From Undibacterium sp049340185 (lineage in GTDB: Bacteria; Pseudomonadota; Gammaproteobacteria; Burkholderiales; Burkholderiaceae_D): a DNA stretch of 64,000 nt. Both the position numbers and the translations under genes were made by a program. Below, one piece after another: positions 36,227-45,357 of this stretch (positions are counted from its first letter, which is position 1; each line of letters opens with the position of its first letter). A model generated the notes under the pieces. The model was not told where the DNA came from. It was given only the letters and a program-made list of their open reading frames with translations, and did no database searches. The stretch spans positions 434,001-498,000 of the forward strand of contig NZ_JBMPPC010000003.1 of the NCBI RefSeq assembly GCF_049340185.1. The letters are read 5' to 3'.

Positions 36227-36646
36227 ATGAATACAGAAACAAACACAGACAATAATGAAGAAGAACAATCCAAGCTCTACGCACTCATCGGCGCCGCAGA
36301 CAAGCTGCGTGAGATGGTCGATCGCTTTTATGACCTGATGGAACTAGAGCCAGAATTTGCTGGCATCCGCGCACTGCATCCGACACCGATGGATGGCTCC
36401 CGCGATAAGCTGTTCTGGTTCTTGTCCGGCTGGATGGGCGGCCCGAATCTCTACATCGAACAATTCGGTCACCCGCGTTTGCGCGCACGTCATTTGCCGT
36501 ATGCGATCGCCAGCAGTGAGCGCGATCAATGGCTGCGGTGCATGGCGTGGGCAATGCAAGATGTGGGAATCGCAGAAGAGTTGCAACAGCACCTGATGCA
36601 ATCGTTTTATCAGACAGCAGATTGGATGCGGAATAAGCCCGGCTGA
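36227..36646 (+). CDS. Group II truncated haemoglobin
   Basis: A 139-residue 2/2 haemoglobin of group II. The pattern KLREMVDRFYDLMELEPEFA, the FLSGWMGGPNLYIEQFGHP stretch and RLRARHLPYAI with the proximal His are characteristic, as is RDQWLRCMAWAM. The protein should bind haem and oxygen or nitric oxide, and may serve NO detoxification or oxygen-linked redox work. The start is uncertain: ATG at 36176 would add 17 unlike residues, and neither has a strong ribosome binding site. It follows the permease by about 150 bases and probably has its own promoter. Confidence 0.88.
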   Translation: MNTETNTDNNEEEQSKLYALIGAADKLREMVDRFYDLMELEPEFAGIRALHPTPMDGSRDKLFWFLSGWMGGPNLYIEQFGHPRLRARHLPYAIASSERDQWLRCMAWAMQDVGIAEELQQHLMQSFYQTADWMRNKPG

Positions 36647-36791
36647 TCTGGGTAAATAAAGATCAGCATCATCCCTCTCCCGCAGACGGCAGAGAGGTGA
36701 TGGATGAGGAAGAGCAGAACATACCTGCGCTTCGCTGAATGTAAAACGCTAATCCTTAACATATCACTAACAAAAAATAAAAGAAAACGAC

Positions 36792-38288
36792 ATGAATTTG
36801 ATAGAAATTTTAGTACTCATCACGCTCGCTATTCTCCTGATCGTGAACCTGCTTGTTTTATCACGCAGTCGCGGTAGCGATGTCGGCACCCAACTGCTCG
36901 CACTACAACAGTCATTGCAGCAGGCACAGCAGCAACAAGAGCAATTACAACAAGCACAGGAACGCTCCGAGCGCTCATTGCGGGAGCAGGTGCAATCGAC
37001 GGCACAAGCGACACGGCAAGAGCTGGGTGGGAATTTTTCACAGCTTCAACAAACCTTAGCCGCCCAACTGACCAGCGTCGCCACGCTGCAAAACAACCAG
37101 ATAGATGCGTTTTCTCAGCAACTGATCAAGCTGACAGAGACCAACGCGCAGCAACTGGAACAAGTGCGTCTTGCCCTGATTCAGCAAAGCCAAAATTCGC
37201 GTGACGAGCAAGCGCTCAGCCTCAAACGGTTTGGCGATACCTTAAACCAGAGTCTGGCAACACTGACCGAATCGAATGCCTTGCGCATGGCAGAAGTGCG
37301 GGCGACTCTAGAAGAAAAAATTAAACATCTGCAAGATGACAATGCGGCCAAACTCGAAGAGATGCGCAAAACCGTCGATGAAAAACTGCACGCCACGCTG
37401 GAGCAGCGTTTGGGTGAATCCTTTAAACAAGTCTCAGACCGTTTAGAAAAAGTGCATCAAGGTCTGGGCGAAATGCAGCAATTAGCCATTGGTGTCGGCG
37501 ATTTGAAAAGGGTGCTGACCAATGTGAAGACTCGCGGAACCTGGGGCGAGGTACAGCTAGAAATGGTACTGGAGCAAATGCTCACGCCAGAACAATACGC
37601 CAAGAACGTCGAGACCGTACCCGGCTCTGGCGAGCGCGTAGAGTTCGCAGTGAAATTGCCAGGCAAAGAAGATGGCAGAGCACCCGTATGGATGCCGATT
37701 GACGCCAAGTTCCCCAAAGAACAGTACGAGCGTCTGCTGGATGCTGCCGAGCGCGCAGATGCAGAAGGCGTGGCGCAGGCAGGCAAAGAATTAGAGCGCG
37801 CAATTCGTGGCGAAGCCAAGACCATCGCCGAGAAATATCTCTCGCCGCCATTAACCACCGATTTTGCGATTTTGTTTTTACCGACCGAAGGTCTGTACGC
37901 TGAAGTCATGCGCCGCCCGGGTCTGGCCGATGAATTGCAACGCACCTACCGCGTCAGCATCTCCGGCCCATCAACGTTGTCCGCATTGCTGAACAGTTTG
38001 CAGATGGGCTTCCGCACACTCGTATTGGAAAAACGCTCGTCAGAAGTCTGGCAAGTGTTAGGTGCAGTGAAGACCGAGTTCGGCAAGTTTGGCGACGTGC
38101 TCGCGTCCACCAAAGCAGCCTTGGTAAGAGCCGCCGACAACATCGACAAAGCAGAGGTACGCACCCGTCAAATGACCAGAAAGTTGAAATCAGTCGAAGC
38201 ATTGCCATCCGATTCCGCCCAGAGTCTGTTGGGTGTGGACGGCGATTTAGGCCTGGATGAATCCGGAGATAACGATATTGCGGGTTGA
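36792..38288 (+). CDS. rmuC: RmuC-family protein
   Basis: A 498-residue protein of the RmuC family, linked in E. coli to limiting inversions at short inverted repeats. A membrane anchor lies at residues 3-22 (LIEILVLITLAILLIVNLLV), a long Gln-rich coiled coil spans about 35-225, and the RmuC nuclease-like core is about 235-440 (LKRVLTNVKTRGTWGEVQLE, MPIDAKFPKEQYERLLDA, FAILFLPTEGLYAEV). Length is normal. It is the one gene in the window whose known role touches palindromic DNA such as the dispersed repeats here, though that link is only a thought. Confidence 0.93.
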   Translation: MNLIEILVLITLAILLIVNLLVLSRSRGSDVGTQLLALQQSLQQAQQQQEQLQQAQERSERSLREQVQSTAQATRQELGGNFSQLQQTLAAQLTSVATLQNNQIDAFSQQLIKLTETNAQQLEQVRLALIQQSQNSRDEQALSLKRFGDTLNQSLATLTESNALRMAEVRATLEEKIKHLQDDNAAKLEEMRKTVDEKLHATLEQRLGESFKQVSDRLEKVHQGLGEMQQLAIGVGDLKRVLTNVKTRGTWGEVQLEMVLEQMLTPEQYAKNVETVPGSGERVEFAVKLPGKEDGRAPVWMPIDAKFPKEQYERLLDAAERADAEGVAQAGKELERAIRGEAKTIAEKYLSPPLTTDFAILFLPTEGLYAEVMRRPGLADELQRTYRVSISGPSTLSALLNSLQMGFRTLVLEKRSSEVWQVLGAVKTEFGKFGDVLASTKAALVRAADNIDKAEVRTRQMTRKLKSVEALPSDSAQSLLGVDGDLGLDESGDNDIAG

Positions 38289-38542
38289 TATATTGATGTG
38301 CTCGGATTTTCGCATAAACGGAAATCGGCATTGCAACTAGTTAGGAGTATAAATGTCTCTAACCTTTGTTCAGTTTGCGATGTCAAATCGGTTGGTTCCA
38401 TTTAGCCAGAAACAGATCGTCCAATAAAAGTGTGCCTTCCAAGAAAATGCATTTCTACGATTAAGCATAATTCAATACTATGTTTTAATATCTTCACCAA
38501 TACTCGTTGGCAATCACAGCTCATCACCTCATCTCCTCTCAT

Positions 38543-39139
38543 ATGAAAATCTTCCTTTTTTTAGTCCCTCTTTTATTGTGTACTGCATGTACTTCTACCA
38601 AACATGCTGACGATCAGCAGGCTAAAGCGGCTGCGACTGATGTTCGTCCGGGTGAGAGTCGTACTCAACAAGTGGGTAGTGCTTTGACTGCGCCGCTGAG
38701 TGATTTTAATTTGATACAGACGACGATTCCGCCGGTGCTGATGGACGCGCAGATCAATCCGTATCGCGTCAGCACGGATGATACTTGTGCCAGCATTGAG
38801 ATGCAGGTTGTGGCGCTGGATGCGGTGCTTGGATCTGATCTGGATAAACATACTGAAGGTAATGATCCGAGCATGATGGACAAAGGCGTGAACGCTGCGG
38901 AGAATGCGTCGATCTCGGCTTTGCGACGGACTACCGAGGGTGTGATTCCTTTTCGTGGTTGGGTGCGTAAGCTGACGGGTGCTGAGCGTCATTCGGAAAA
39001 AGTGCTAGCATCGATTGCCGCAGGGACGATACGTCGTGGATTTTTAAAAGGCGTTGGTTACGCTAAAGGCTGCCAATATCCTGCTGCACCTTTGCCGCCG
39101 TTGCCTCCTGCTGTAGTAACACCTGCGCCAAAAAAATGA
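38543..39139 (+). CDS. Putative lipoprotein of unknown function
   Basis: A 198-residue protein. The N-terminus MKIFLFLVPLLLCTACTSTK is a lipoprotein-type signal with the anchoring Cys most likely in TAC; the lipobox is a little off consensus because position -3 is Cys. The mature part is hydrophilic. It contains a short region around CASIEMQVVALDAVLG and RGWVRKLTGAERH and ends in a Pro-rich tail (PAAPLPPLPPAVVTPAPKK). I recognise no family. The ATG at 38543 matches the signal; an upstream in-frame ATG at 38507 does not. Neighbours give no hint. Confidence 0.7.
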   Translation: MKIFLFLVPLLLCTACTSTKHADDQQAKAAATDVRPGESRTQQVGSALTAPLSDFNLIQTTIPPVLMDAQINPYRVSTDDTCASIEMQVVALDAVLGSDLDKHTEGNDPSMMDKGVNAAENASISALRRTTEGVIPFRGWVRKLTGAERHSEKVLASIAAGTIRRGFLKGVGYAKGCQYPAAPLPPLPPAVVTPAPKK

Positions 39140-39289
39140 TTGCCTGAGTTGATCTGGTAAGTCGCTCTTCATTAAAAATCCATCGCAAAATCATTATGTG
39201 ATTGATGACTTCATTCATCATATAAATCGTCACTCAAAAAAACTTCAAGACCAGTCTTGAGCGGAACACATAAATACATAAGGAATGCG

Positions 39290-39889
39290 ATGGAAACTCC
39301 CTTGAGTATCAAGACCTTCTGGTTTGGTGATCTCGCAGATGATGCACTGACTGCGGCGTCGCAAGCCAAGCTCTGGTGGTCAAAAAATCCTGACATAGAT
39401 CAGTTGATGACCCAACGCTTTGCTATGGTGACAGAGCAGGCAGCAGATGGTGCACTTGATGCCTGGAAGGCGACACCGGATGCATGTTTGTCCCTGATCC
39501 TGGTGTGTGATCAGTTTCCTCGCAATATGTATCGTGCGACTCCGCGCTCATTTGCTTATGATGCGCTGGCACGTCATGTTTGTCGTGATGGTTTGGCACA
39601 GGGCTTTGATCAGCAACTCAGGTTGATCGAGCGGATATTTTTCTATTTACCGCTGGAGCATTCTGAATCTATTACAGACCAGGATCAGTCGGTGTCCTTG
39701 TTCAGTGCTTTATTAGCGGCTGCGACAGCGCAGCAAAAAGCCCTATTTGAGGGCTATGTGACTTATGCGCTCAGACACCGCGATGTGATTAGCCGGTTCG
39801 GGCGTTTTCCTCATCGCAATCAGATACTTGGTCGTATTTCTACTCTGGAAGAATTGCAGTTTTTATCGGAACCGGGATCGTCGTTTTGA
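39290..39889 (+). CDS. DUF924-family protein
   Basis: A 199-residue all-helical protein of the DUF924 family, whose fold resembles tetratricopeptide-like helical repeats and whose biochemical role is not established. The typical sequence is seen: IKTFWFGD, KLWWSKNPDIDQLMTQRF, LSLILVCDQFPRNMYRATPRSFAYD, IFFYLPLEHSESI and RHRDVISRFGRFPHRNQILG. The start at 39290 has AAGGAA in front; the frame reaches 11 codons further up. It is probably cytoplasmic and a single gene. Confidence 0.87.
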   Translation: METPLSIKTFWFGDLADDALTAASQAKLWWSKNPDIDQLMTQRFAMVTEQAADGALDAWKATPDACLSLILVCDQFPRNMYRATPRSFAYDALARHVCRDGLAQGFDQQLRLIERIFFYLPLEHSESITDQDQSVSLFSALLAAATAQQKALFEGYVTYALRHRDVISRFGRFPHRNQILGRISTLEELQFLSEPGSSF

Positions 39890-39920
39890 TCTGAAGTGTG
39901 AGTCGCGATAGTGCGTCTGC

Positions 39921-40598
39921 TTATTTACATTTTCCTGTCATCGCTGCGAATGCGATGACGGGGATTAAAAGTAAATTGGTGCTTTGGGAATATCTCGGTT
40001 TAATGCAGTCTTGAATTTTGGCTTTGTCTGCTTCGGTCTGAAACTGCTCATATTTGGTGACGATAGCCGTATTCATTTCTTTCCTGCTGTTGTCTGCCAT
40101 TGCCTGTATCTCACTTTGACTACTTTTATAGGCTTTGCGAATGGCCTGGCTGTCAGTCACCAGGAGCGAGGTGGATGATGTCGTCAACGCGGGAGCTGGA
40201 TTGACTTTGTTTGTATTCATCTCTGTATCCTTTGTTGAATCTGATGTGTTGGCTGGAACATGGAGCGCGTGAGTATTCTCGGTAGTGCTCTTGACTGATA
40301 GCGGCGGGGTGGCGCGCGATATTGTTGCAATTTTTGTGCGTATCCGGTTTGCCGCACTCTGTGAGGAGATCGTCTGTGGTTCTGTTTTTTGCGGTATTTG
40401 CTGGCGCGGTGATTCCATCAGCATGCTGACCTGAATTTCTGACGTCGGGCCGGTGATATAAAAACTTGGCTGGTGATTGAGTTGCATCAGCATGACAATA
40501 CTGATGCAGATTGCCAGCAAAGCGGATGTCAGACGCTGACCTGTGCTTGTGGTTTTCCAATGTGGCTGCAGATGACCGGAGTACCAGGAGCCGAGCAT
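39921..40598 (-). CDS. Membrane-anchored protein of unknown function
   Basis: A 225-residue protein I cannot place. One membrane helix lies at residues 22-40 (LTSALLAICISIVMLMQLNH), followed by a long Ser/Thr/Pro-rich stretch (about 60-150) that looks disordered and extracytoplasmic. A helical part (SQAIRKAYKSSQSEIQAMADN, KYEQFQTEADKAKIQDCIKP) follows, then a short hydrophobic C-terminus (LLLIPVIAFAAMTG). The layout recalls TonB-like or anchored linker proteins without the TonB C-terminal motif. The start has AAGGACATTC just upstream, which supports translation. Two cysteines sit in the C-terminal third. Confidence 0.65.
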   Translation of the reverse strand: MLGSWYSGHLQPHWKTTSTGQRLTSALLAICISIVMLMQLNHQPSFYITGPTSEIQVSMLMESPRQQIPQKTEPQTISSQSAANRIRTKIATISRATPPLSVKSTTENTHALHVPANTSDSTKDTEMNTNKVNPAPALTTSSTSLLVTDSQAIRKAYKSSQSEIQAMADNSRKEMNTAIVTKYEQFQTEADKAKIQDCIKPRYSQSTNLLLIPVIAFAAMTGKCK

Positions 40599-40774
40599 GA
40601 ATGTCCTTATTAATGATCAGATGGTTGCGGTTAATCAAAAATAACTGCGCAAAGATAACTGCGTATTTTTGACGGCAATATAGTCAATAAGTTCAGACCA
40701 GGCTGGAGATGACTGTCGAGGGAACTTTAAAACCTCCATACTCGAGTGCTGCATCTGGATTAAAGGACTTTAGA

Positions 40775-41042
40775 GGTTCTCTGGATTGCATTCCGCAGTG
40801 TTTATGCGCCTTTCCAGCCATTATTGGCCTGGGAGGCGCATAAATGCTGTGAGATGAGGGCGCTTATAACAACCTCCACATTGAAAAATCACCTCGATAG
40901 GACTGACGCAAAAACCAAGACCTCTCACCGCAGAGACACGGAGACGAGGTAGAAGTGACAGAGGTAGCAGCAGTAAGCGTTTTCATGATGTATCGATTAA
41001 AGTTTTTTTGGGTGTTCCCATGAGGGAATGTCTAAAAAAACT
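40775..41042 (+). repeat. Dispersed palindromic repeat, copy G (composite)
   Basis: The gap from 40599 to 41243 has no gene. At about 40788-40850 lies a stem-loop (ATTCCGCAGTGTTTATGCGC and GGCGCATAAATGCTG). It is followed by CACATTGAAAAATCACCTCG and then the left end AGGACTGACGCAAAAACCAA (from 40899) with degenerate octamers. A short hairpin (TTCCC/GGGAA within T-run and A-run arms) closes it at 41001-41042. The same junction, stem-loop then CACATT...AAAATCAC then left end, is seen between copies D and E. Confidence 0.75.
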
Positions 41043-41243
41043 ATAAGAGAACTTTTAAAAATATTGCCGAACGCATCGCGTCGCTCTATGGCTGTTTTTC
41101 AAGCTTTGTAATACTGGCGTATTACTGTATGAGGCTTGCTTAGCCTGTGACACCGTATCGTGATTAAGGGGAGTTTAAGCGTCAACAAACTTTTTGAATC
41201 CCACAATTCAATCAGGCAAACAACTTATCCCAGGCTGATCGAA

Positions 41244-42866
41244 TCAGGACTGGTACACGCTGTAATTATTTTTGCCTGATTTTTTGACGGCGTACATCGC
41301 ATCGTCTGCTTCTCGAATAATCTCATTTTTATCAAAGTTAGCCTGTGCCACGTAGGTGATACCGATACTGGCACCGATGCGGATGACGATCCCGTTGTCG
41401 AGTGTCAGCGCGGCACTGGTCTGATCGATGATTTTTTGTGCGATTTCTTTGGCTTTGTCGATTTGCTGCAAGTCTTTGAGCAGAATAATAAATTCATCGC
41501 CACCGAGACGGGCAACGAAATCGGATTTTCTGAGGGTCTTGGTGACGATGTGCGTAAAGTGGCACAGGACTTGATCGCCAGTGTCATGGCCGTAATGATC
41601 GTTGACCTCTTTGAATTTATCTAGATCGATCAGTAATAGGAAAAATCCTGTCACGTTACCGCGTTGCATCTCTTGTTTTAAGCGGGTGATTTCTTTATCA
41701 AAGCCGAGACGGTTAAACGTGCCGGTCAGATGGTCGGTGACGGCAAGCTGGTTTGCTTCTTCTTCGCCGCTCTTGCGGTCGGTGATGTCATTGAGCAGGC
41801 CTTGCAGCACGCCTTCTTCGACCGGACTCATGACGACATGCAGCCACTTTCTCTGCGGCGGTTGACCGACTTCGATAGAGAAATCTTCGGACAGGACATC
41901 GTCCTGATTGGTCGCTTTGTCGATCATCAGATGCAGACGCAGCTCCTGGCCTTCCAGCGCCTTGGTTAAGGCCGTATTGACCTTGTCTTCGGGGATGTTC
42001 TCGTCCACCGCCAACAGGCGTAAAAAGGCGTGGTTGTATGAAATAACCTCACCTGAAGTCTTTAATAAAAAGATGCCTGTTTCTGCATTATTAAAAATGG
42101 TCTGGAATTTTTTCTCACCGATTTCATGCTTGATGCGCAGTTGACGTTCGTCATCCAGAATGTGTACAAGCTTGCCGACGATTTCATTGACGTCACCGAC
42201 TAGTTGGCCGATTTCATCTTTTTCGTTACCGGGTGGCAGGGCGAGTTTGATACCGCTCTCGGGTGTCAGGCGGTGTAGCTGATCTGAAATGGTTTTGATC
42301 GGACGGGTGATGATGGTGAGAACGATATACACGACTGCGCAGGCCATGAGCAGGGCTTGCAGCATCAGGAGGTAGCCGATAAACCGGGCCTTGTCATCGA
42401 CTTGTTGGCGTATGAACAGCAGATTGGGCTCGAGTTCGATCTGACAGACTTTTTCTTTTTCATTAAACGGAGAGAAGACATCACGCACCGTCGGTATTGC
42501 TTTGTCTGGAATCACGATGTTGTTGGCGACTTTGGTCTCTTTGGGGCCAGTGTTTTTGCTCATGTGCGCCAGAATGCTGGAACCAGAAAAAATCTTGATA
42601 CTGGCAACATCCGCGTTCTTCAGCAGCCCGCGGCTGACTTCGGAGGCGAGATTCATGTCGGCGAGGTAGCAGGCAATACTGGTGGTACTCTCAACCGTAC
42701 TGAGCAGATCCACCATACGACTATTGGCTCTTTCCTGTTCGACGTGCGAGGTCCAGTAGTAGGTGAATACAGCAAAAAAACTACCCACCAGTAAAGAGAT
42801 CCCCAACACAATAAATGCGCTGCGATAAACGATGCTGGTACGGAGTAATTGGGGCATATTGTGCAA
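41244..42866 (-). CDS. Membrane-bound diguanylate cyclase (HAMP-PAS-GGDEF)
   Basis: A 540-residue sensor expected to make cyclic di-GMP. It has a membrane helix near 17-37, a periplasmic domain of about 130 residues (TSIACYLADMNLASEVSRGL, which resembles a CHASE8-type region), a second helix near 165-187, HAMP, a PAS domain (about 255-365) and GGDEF to the end. The active site RLGGDEFIILL is intact, with RKSD as inhibition site five residues before it. The favoured start is TTG at 42866, with AGGA five bases upstream; the ATG three codons later is 14 bases from the same site. It is last in a three-gene cluster with a binding protein and porin, which may feed it a signal. Confidence 0.88.
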   Translation of the reverse strand: MHNMPQLLRTSIVYRSAFIVLGISLLVGSFFAVFTYYWTSHVEQERANSRMVDLLSTVESTTSIACYLADMNLASEVSRGLLKNADVASIKIFSGSSILAHMSKNTGPKETKVANNIVIPDKAIPTVRDVFSPFNEKEKVCQIELEPNLLFIRQQVDDKARFIGYLLMLQALLMACAVVYIVLTIITRPIKTISDQLHRLTPESGIKLALPPGNEKDEIGQLVGDVNEIVGKLVHILDDERQLRIKHEIGEKKFQTIFNNAETGIFLLKTSGEVISYNHAFLRLLAVDENIPEDKVNTALTKALEGQELRLHLMIDKATNQDDVLSEDFSIEVGQPPQRKWLHVVMSPVEEGVLQGLLNDITDRKSGEEEANQLAVTDHLTGTFNRLGFDKEITRLKQEMQRGNVTGFFLLLIDLDKFKEVNDHYGHDTGDQVLCHFTHIVTKTLRKSDFVARLGGDEFIILLKDLQQIDKAKEIAQKIIDQTSAALTLDNGIVIRIGASIGITYVAQANFDKNEIIREADDAMYAVKKSGKNNYSVYQS

Positions 42867-42989
42867 TAGAGTCCTGACGGGCTTTGCTGTGGTTGCTGGC
42901 TACTAGCTGCGGCAATTCGTTGATCAGGCTGTTGCCGGGTCAGAGGCTATCTGCGCCGGTAAACCTGACGAGCGTATTTTATAACGACC

Positions 42990-43430
42990 TTATTGTGTTG
43001 CGTCAAAAACGACTTTGACACGTTTATCGACTTTTTTCTTATCAATATACGCAATCGCTCCTTTGTTGTTGCTGACGATATCGATAATCTCTTCCACGCT
43101 GTCGACCTGACGCGGCGGTGAGCCTTGGCCTGAAAACATCAGTCGCGCCCAGTAAGAGTTAATCTCGGGCAGTTCTTTATTCACCATGCTGGAATAGAAC
43201 TTACTTTTTTCAGAGACCGGATTGGTCAGGTCTAGCGGTTGTGCGCTGATGCCTGAGGCCAGCTTGCGATAGCGGCCCATATAGATGTTGATGACGTCAT
43301 CTTTACTCATTTTTTCTATGCCGCTATTCGGGTTGGCGATGACAACGAAATCGGCAGCACATGCGTGGGCGCAGACAGTGAACGCCAGAATAAACGGTGA
43401 AAGACGAATGAGGATGGCGAGGGTCGTCAT
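42990..43430 (-). CDS. Small phosphate-binding-protein-like (PstS-type) periplasmic protein
   Basis: A 146-residue exported protein (signal up to about AHACAA) that resembles the shorter PBP-like domain found in phosphate-binding proteins. KDDVINIYMGRYRKLASG with a following INSYWARLMFSGQGSPPRQV and NNKGAIAYIDKK is the typical run. It is much shorter than a full PstS, so it represents one lobe or a reduced subfamily. It begins nine bases after the porin gene stop and is followed 123 bases later by the GGDEF gene. No ABC permease or ATPase accompanies it, so a sensory rather than transport role is likely. Confidence 0.8.
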   Translation of the reverse strand: MTTLAILIRLSPFILAFTVCAHACAADFVVIANPNSGIEKMSKDDVINIYMGRYRKLASGISAQPLDLTNPVSEKSKFYSSMVNKELPEINSYWARLMFSGQGSPPRQVDSVEEIIDIVSNNKGAIAYIDKKKVDKRVKVVFDATQ

Positions 43431-43439
43431 AGCGCTCGC

Positions 43440-44699
43440 CTAGAATATGAAGTTGACCGAGACGCTGAGCAGTGTTGCCTTGCCATCCCAGCCTGGTTGC
43501 TGATTACGCACCAATAATCTTTGCTTATTATTGATGTGATCGAGTTGAATTTTTAGATCGGTCTTGTCATTCAAGTCATAACGTACGCCGAATGAGAGTG
43601 TCGTTTGTTCATTCAACTGGCTGTTCGCCACGTTATAGCTGCCGGCAATAAGCGCGTCGATGTAGGGGTTGATACCCGCTGGCAAGCCGGTGTTGCCATC
43701 GCTTTCTCTATGCAGGGGGCGTGCTGCGGAGTAGGTGGCATAGTGCGTCCATTTGCCAGTTCGGTAGCCGACGGTGGCATAGCCAGCTGCATAGCCAGGG
43801 AAGCCAAGCGTATCTGATTTGGTTGAACTCAGCATGAATTGCGCTTGCAACGGGCCCTCATCATAGGCCAGACCTGCGGAGTAATATTTGATCGTTTTAT
43901 CCTGAAAACCGACTTCATCAGCGACTTTTCCCGCAGATGGACTCAATGCCAAAATCGCCGGATCGCGTAGCCCGTTGATGAGTGCAGGCAGGCCGGGAAA
44001 TTCGTTTTTAAACCGCAATTGGCTGTAACCAAGCCGGTAAGACCAGGACTGGGTTTGATATTCCAGATGGGCACCTAATACATCGGAACCGTTCAGCGAA
44101 AAATACTCGTCTGGTCCACCAGTTGAGCTTTTTTCACGCGCTTTACCGGCGAATGTTTTGATTCGGGCCACACCATTACCCAGCGGATACTTCAGAACCA
44201 GGTCGGCGCCGTCAATATATGAAACGATGATGCTGCCAAAGTAATCGACGGGAGGGCGGACCCAGAGGTAAGAGTAGGCGACATTACGTGAGTCGGCGAG
44301 CAGATAGACATCAAAACCTAACCTGCCAGCACGGAGTTGAATCGTATCATTCGGGGTGTAGCGGGCGAATGCCCAAGTGATTTCAGGGTTAAATCCGGTT
44401 TGCGAGCGGCGGCTGACGACCTGTATCGTCGCATCGAGGTTGTCGAGGGGAGCGGCGGTGACTTGCAGACCGAGCAGGGAGTCGACACCGAAGTCGAGTT
44501 TGTGGGTATAGCCAACACCGTTTGGCTGTAGCAGATCGCGGACAAAATCAGCTTGTTTGTTCGAGTTGTACACGGCACCTAAGGTGCCGAAGCCACTGAG
44601 AGAAAATGAAGATTTGTCGCCATCCTCTGCGAATGCTGGCAGGCTACAGGCAAGCAAGCAAAAAGTGGTAAAACATCGTCGGGTGGTCAAGTCCAGCAT
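43440..44699 (-). CDS. Outer-membrane porin-like protein
   Basis: A 419-residue predicted beta-barrel. The signal peptide is TTFCLLACSLPAFAEDG, and the mature N-terminus SFSLSGFGTLGAVYN is the first strand. Repeated aromatic, alternating strands follow (TIQLRAGRLGFDVYLLADSR, SWSYRLGYSQLRF, LSFGVRYDLNDKTDLKIQLD). It ends LLSVSVNFIF with the C-terminal Phe needed by the assembly machinery. The frame has an earlier ATG at 44723, but 44699 suits the signal peptide. It leads the porin / binding-protein / GGDEF cluster. Substrate unknown; a phosphate- or organic-anion-selective channel would fit the neighbour. Confidence 0.8.
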   Translation of the reverse strand: MLDLTTRRCFTTFCLLACSLPAFAEDGDKSSFSLSGFGTLGAVYNSNKQADFVRDLLQPNGVGYTHKLDFGVDSLLGLQVTAAPLDNLDATIQVVSRRSQTGFNPEITWAFARYTPNDTIQLRAGRLGFDVYLLADSRNVAYSYLWVRPPVDYFGSIIVSYIDGADLVLKYPLGNGVARIKTFAGKAREKSSTGGPDEYFSLNGSDVLGAHLEYQTQSWSYRLGYSQLRFKNEFPGLPALINGLRDPAILALSPSAGKVADEVGFQDKTIKYYSAGLAYDEGPLQAQFMLSSTKSDTLGFPGYAAGYATVGYRTGKWTHYATYSAARPLHRESDGNTGLPAGINPYIDALIAGSYNVANSQLNEQTTLSFGVRYDLNDKTDLKIQLDHINNKQRLLVRNQQPGWDGKATLLSVSVNFIF

Positions 44700-44830
44700 G
44701 GGATCCGGAGTCCTATCGAACAAGTTTTGTAACTGATGTGCCCAGCTTTATCTTACACATTTGAAAACAGACTTACAACCATCTCAGACAGTATTGCTGA
44801 AATAGGCAGATTTTGAGGTTGATCCGAAAA

Positions 44831-44866
44831 AGACAAAAAGCCGGCGTCAGGCCAGCTTTTTGTCTT
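44831..44866. terminator. Bidirectional intrinsic terminator
   Basis: AGACAAAAAGC and GCTTTTTGTCT pair fully and the stem is closed by CGG/CC near the loop. A-run and T-run on either side let it work on both strands, between the HhH gene and the porin cluster. Confidence 0.8.
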
Positions 44867-44917
44867 GATTCATGCCGATATGATGGCGATGTGACTTCAG
44901 TACCGCAAAAAACAGAC

Positions 44918-45256
44918 TTATTTCTTTTTGGCGTCGGTTTTTTGTTTGGCAATCACTAGATCTTTAATGCTGTTGTAGGCATCTTCAGGAATGATTTTTT
45001 TATTCAGCAAATCATCTTTGCCCTTGTACGGACGACCTTTGATGATGGCATCTGAACGTGCATCACCTATTTTGGGCAGTTCAGAGAGTTCTTTTTTAGT
45101 GGCGCTATTTAAATCAAGTAATTCAACTTTTGCAGAGGCGGACACGGAAGCTGACGCTGATGCGGAGGCTTTTTTGGGTTCGTCTTTGGCATAGGCTGAA
45201 CTAATGGCCAGCATCGCCATACTTGCGACCAAAATGGATTTCAACAGTTGATTCAT
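44918..45256 (-). CDS. ComEA-like helix-hairpin-helix exported protein
   Basis: A 112-residue protein with a signal peptide (to about SSAYAKD) and a Ser/Ala tract (KKASASASASVSASAKVE). A helix-hairpin-helix domain follows (LLDLNSATKKELSELPKIGD, then ARSDAIIKGRPYKGKDDLLN), the DNA-binding fold of ComEA and related exported proteins. It should sit in the periplasm and may bind incoming DNA for the ComEC channel at 15.4 kb. Two adjacent ATGs exist; the second (45256) has AGGA at six bases, the better spacing. The Lys-rich C-terminus (KQKTDAKKK) suits DNA contact. Confidence 0.82.
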   Translation of the reverse strand: MNQLLKSILVASMAMLAISSAYAKDEPKKASASASASVSASAKVELLDLNSATKKELSELPKIGDARSDAIIKGRPYKGKDDLLNKKIIPEDAYNSIKDLVIAKQKTDAKKK

Positions 45257-45357
45257 CATGATTCCTTTATGTGGTACCCGCCTTGAAGACGGGTGATAGA
45301 CATTGAAAAGACAAGCAAATTAACGGCACTAAAAATTACCTGGGTTAGCCTATCATA

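Noticed and set aside
36647..36791. GCTGATCT/AGATCAGC hairpin after the truncated haemoglobin gene as a terminator
   Set aside because: The stem pairs but no T-run follows; too weak to list.
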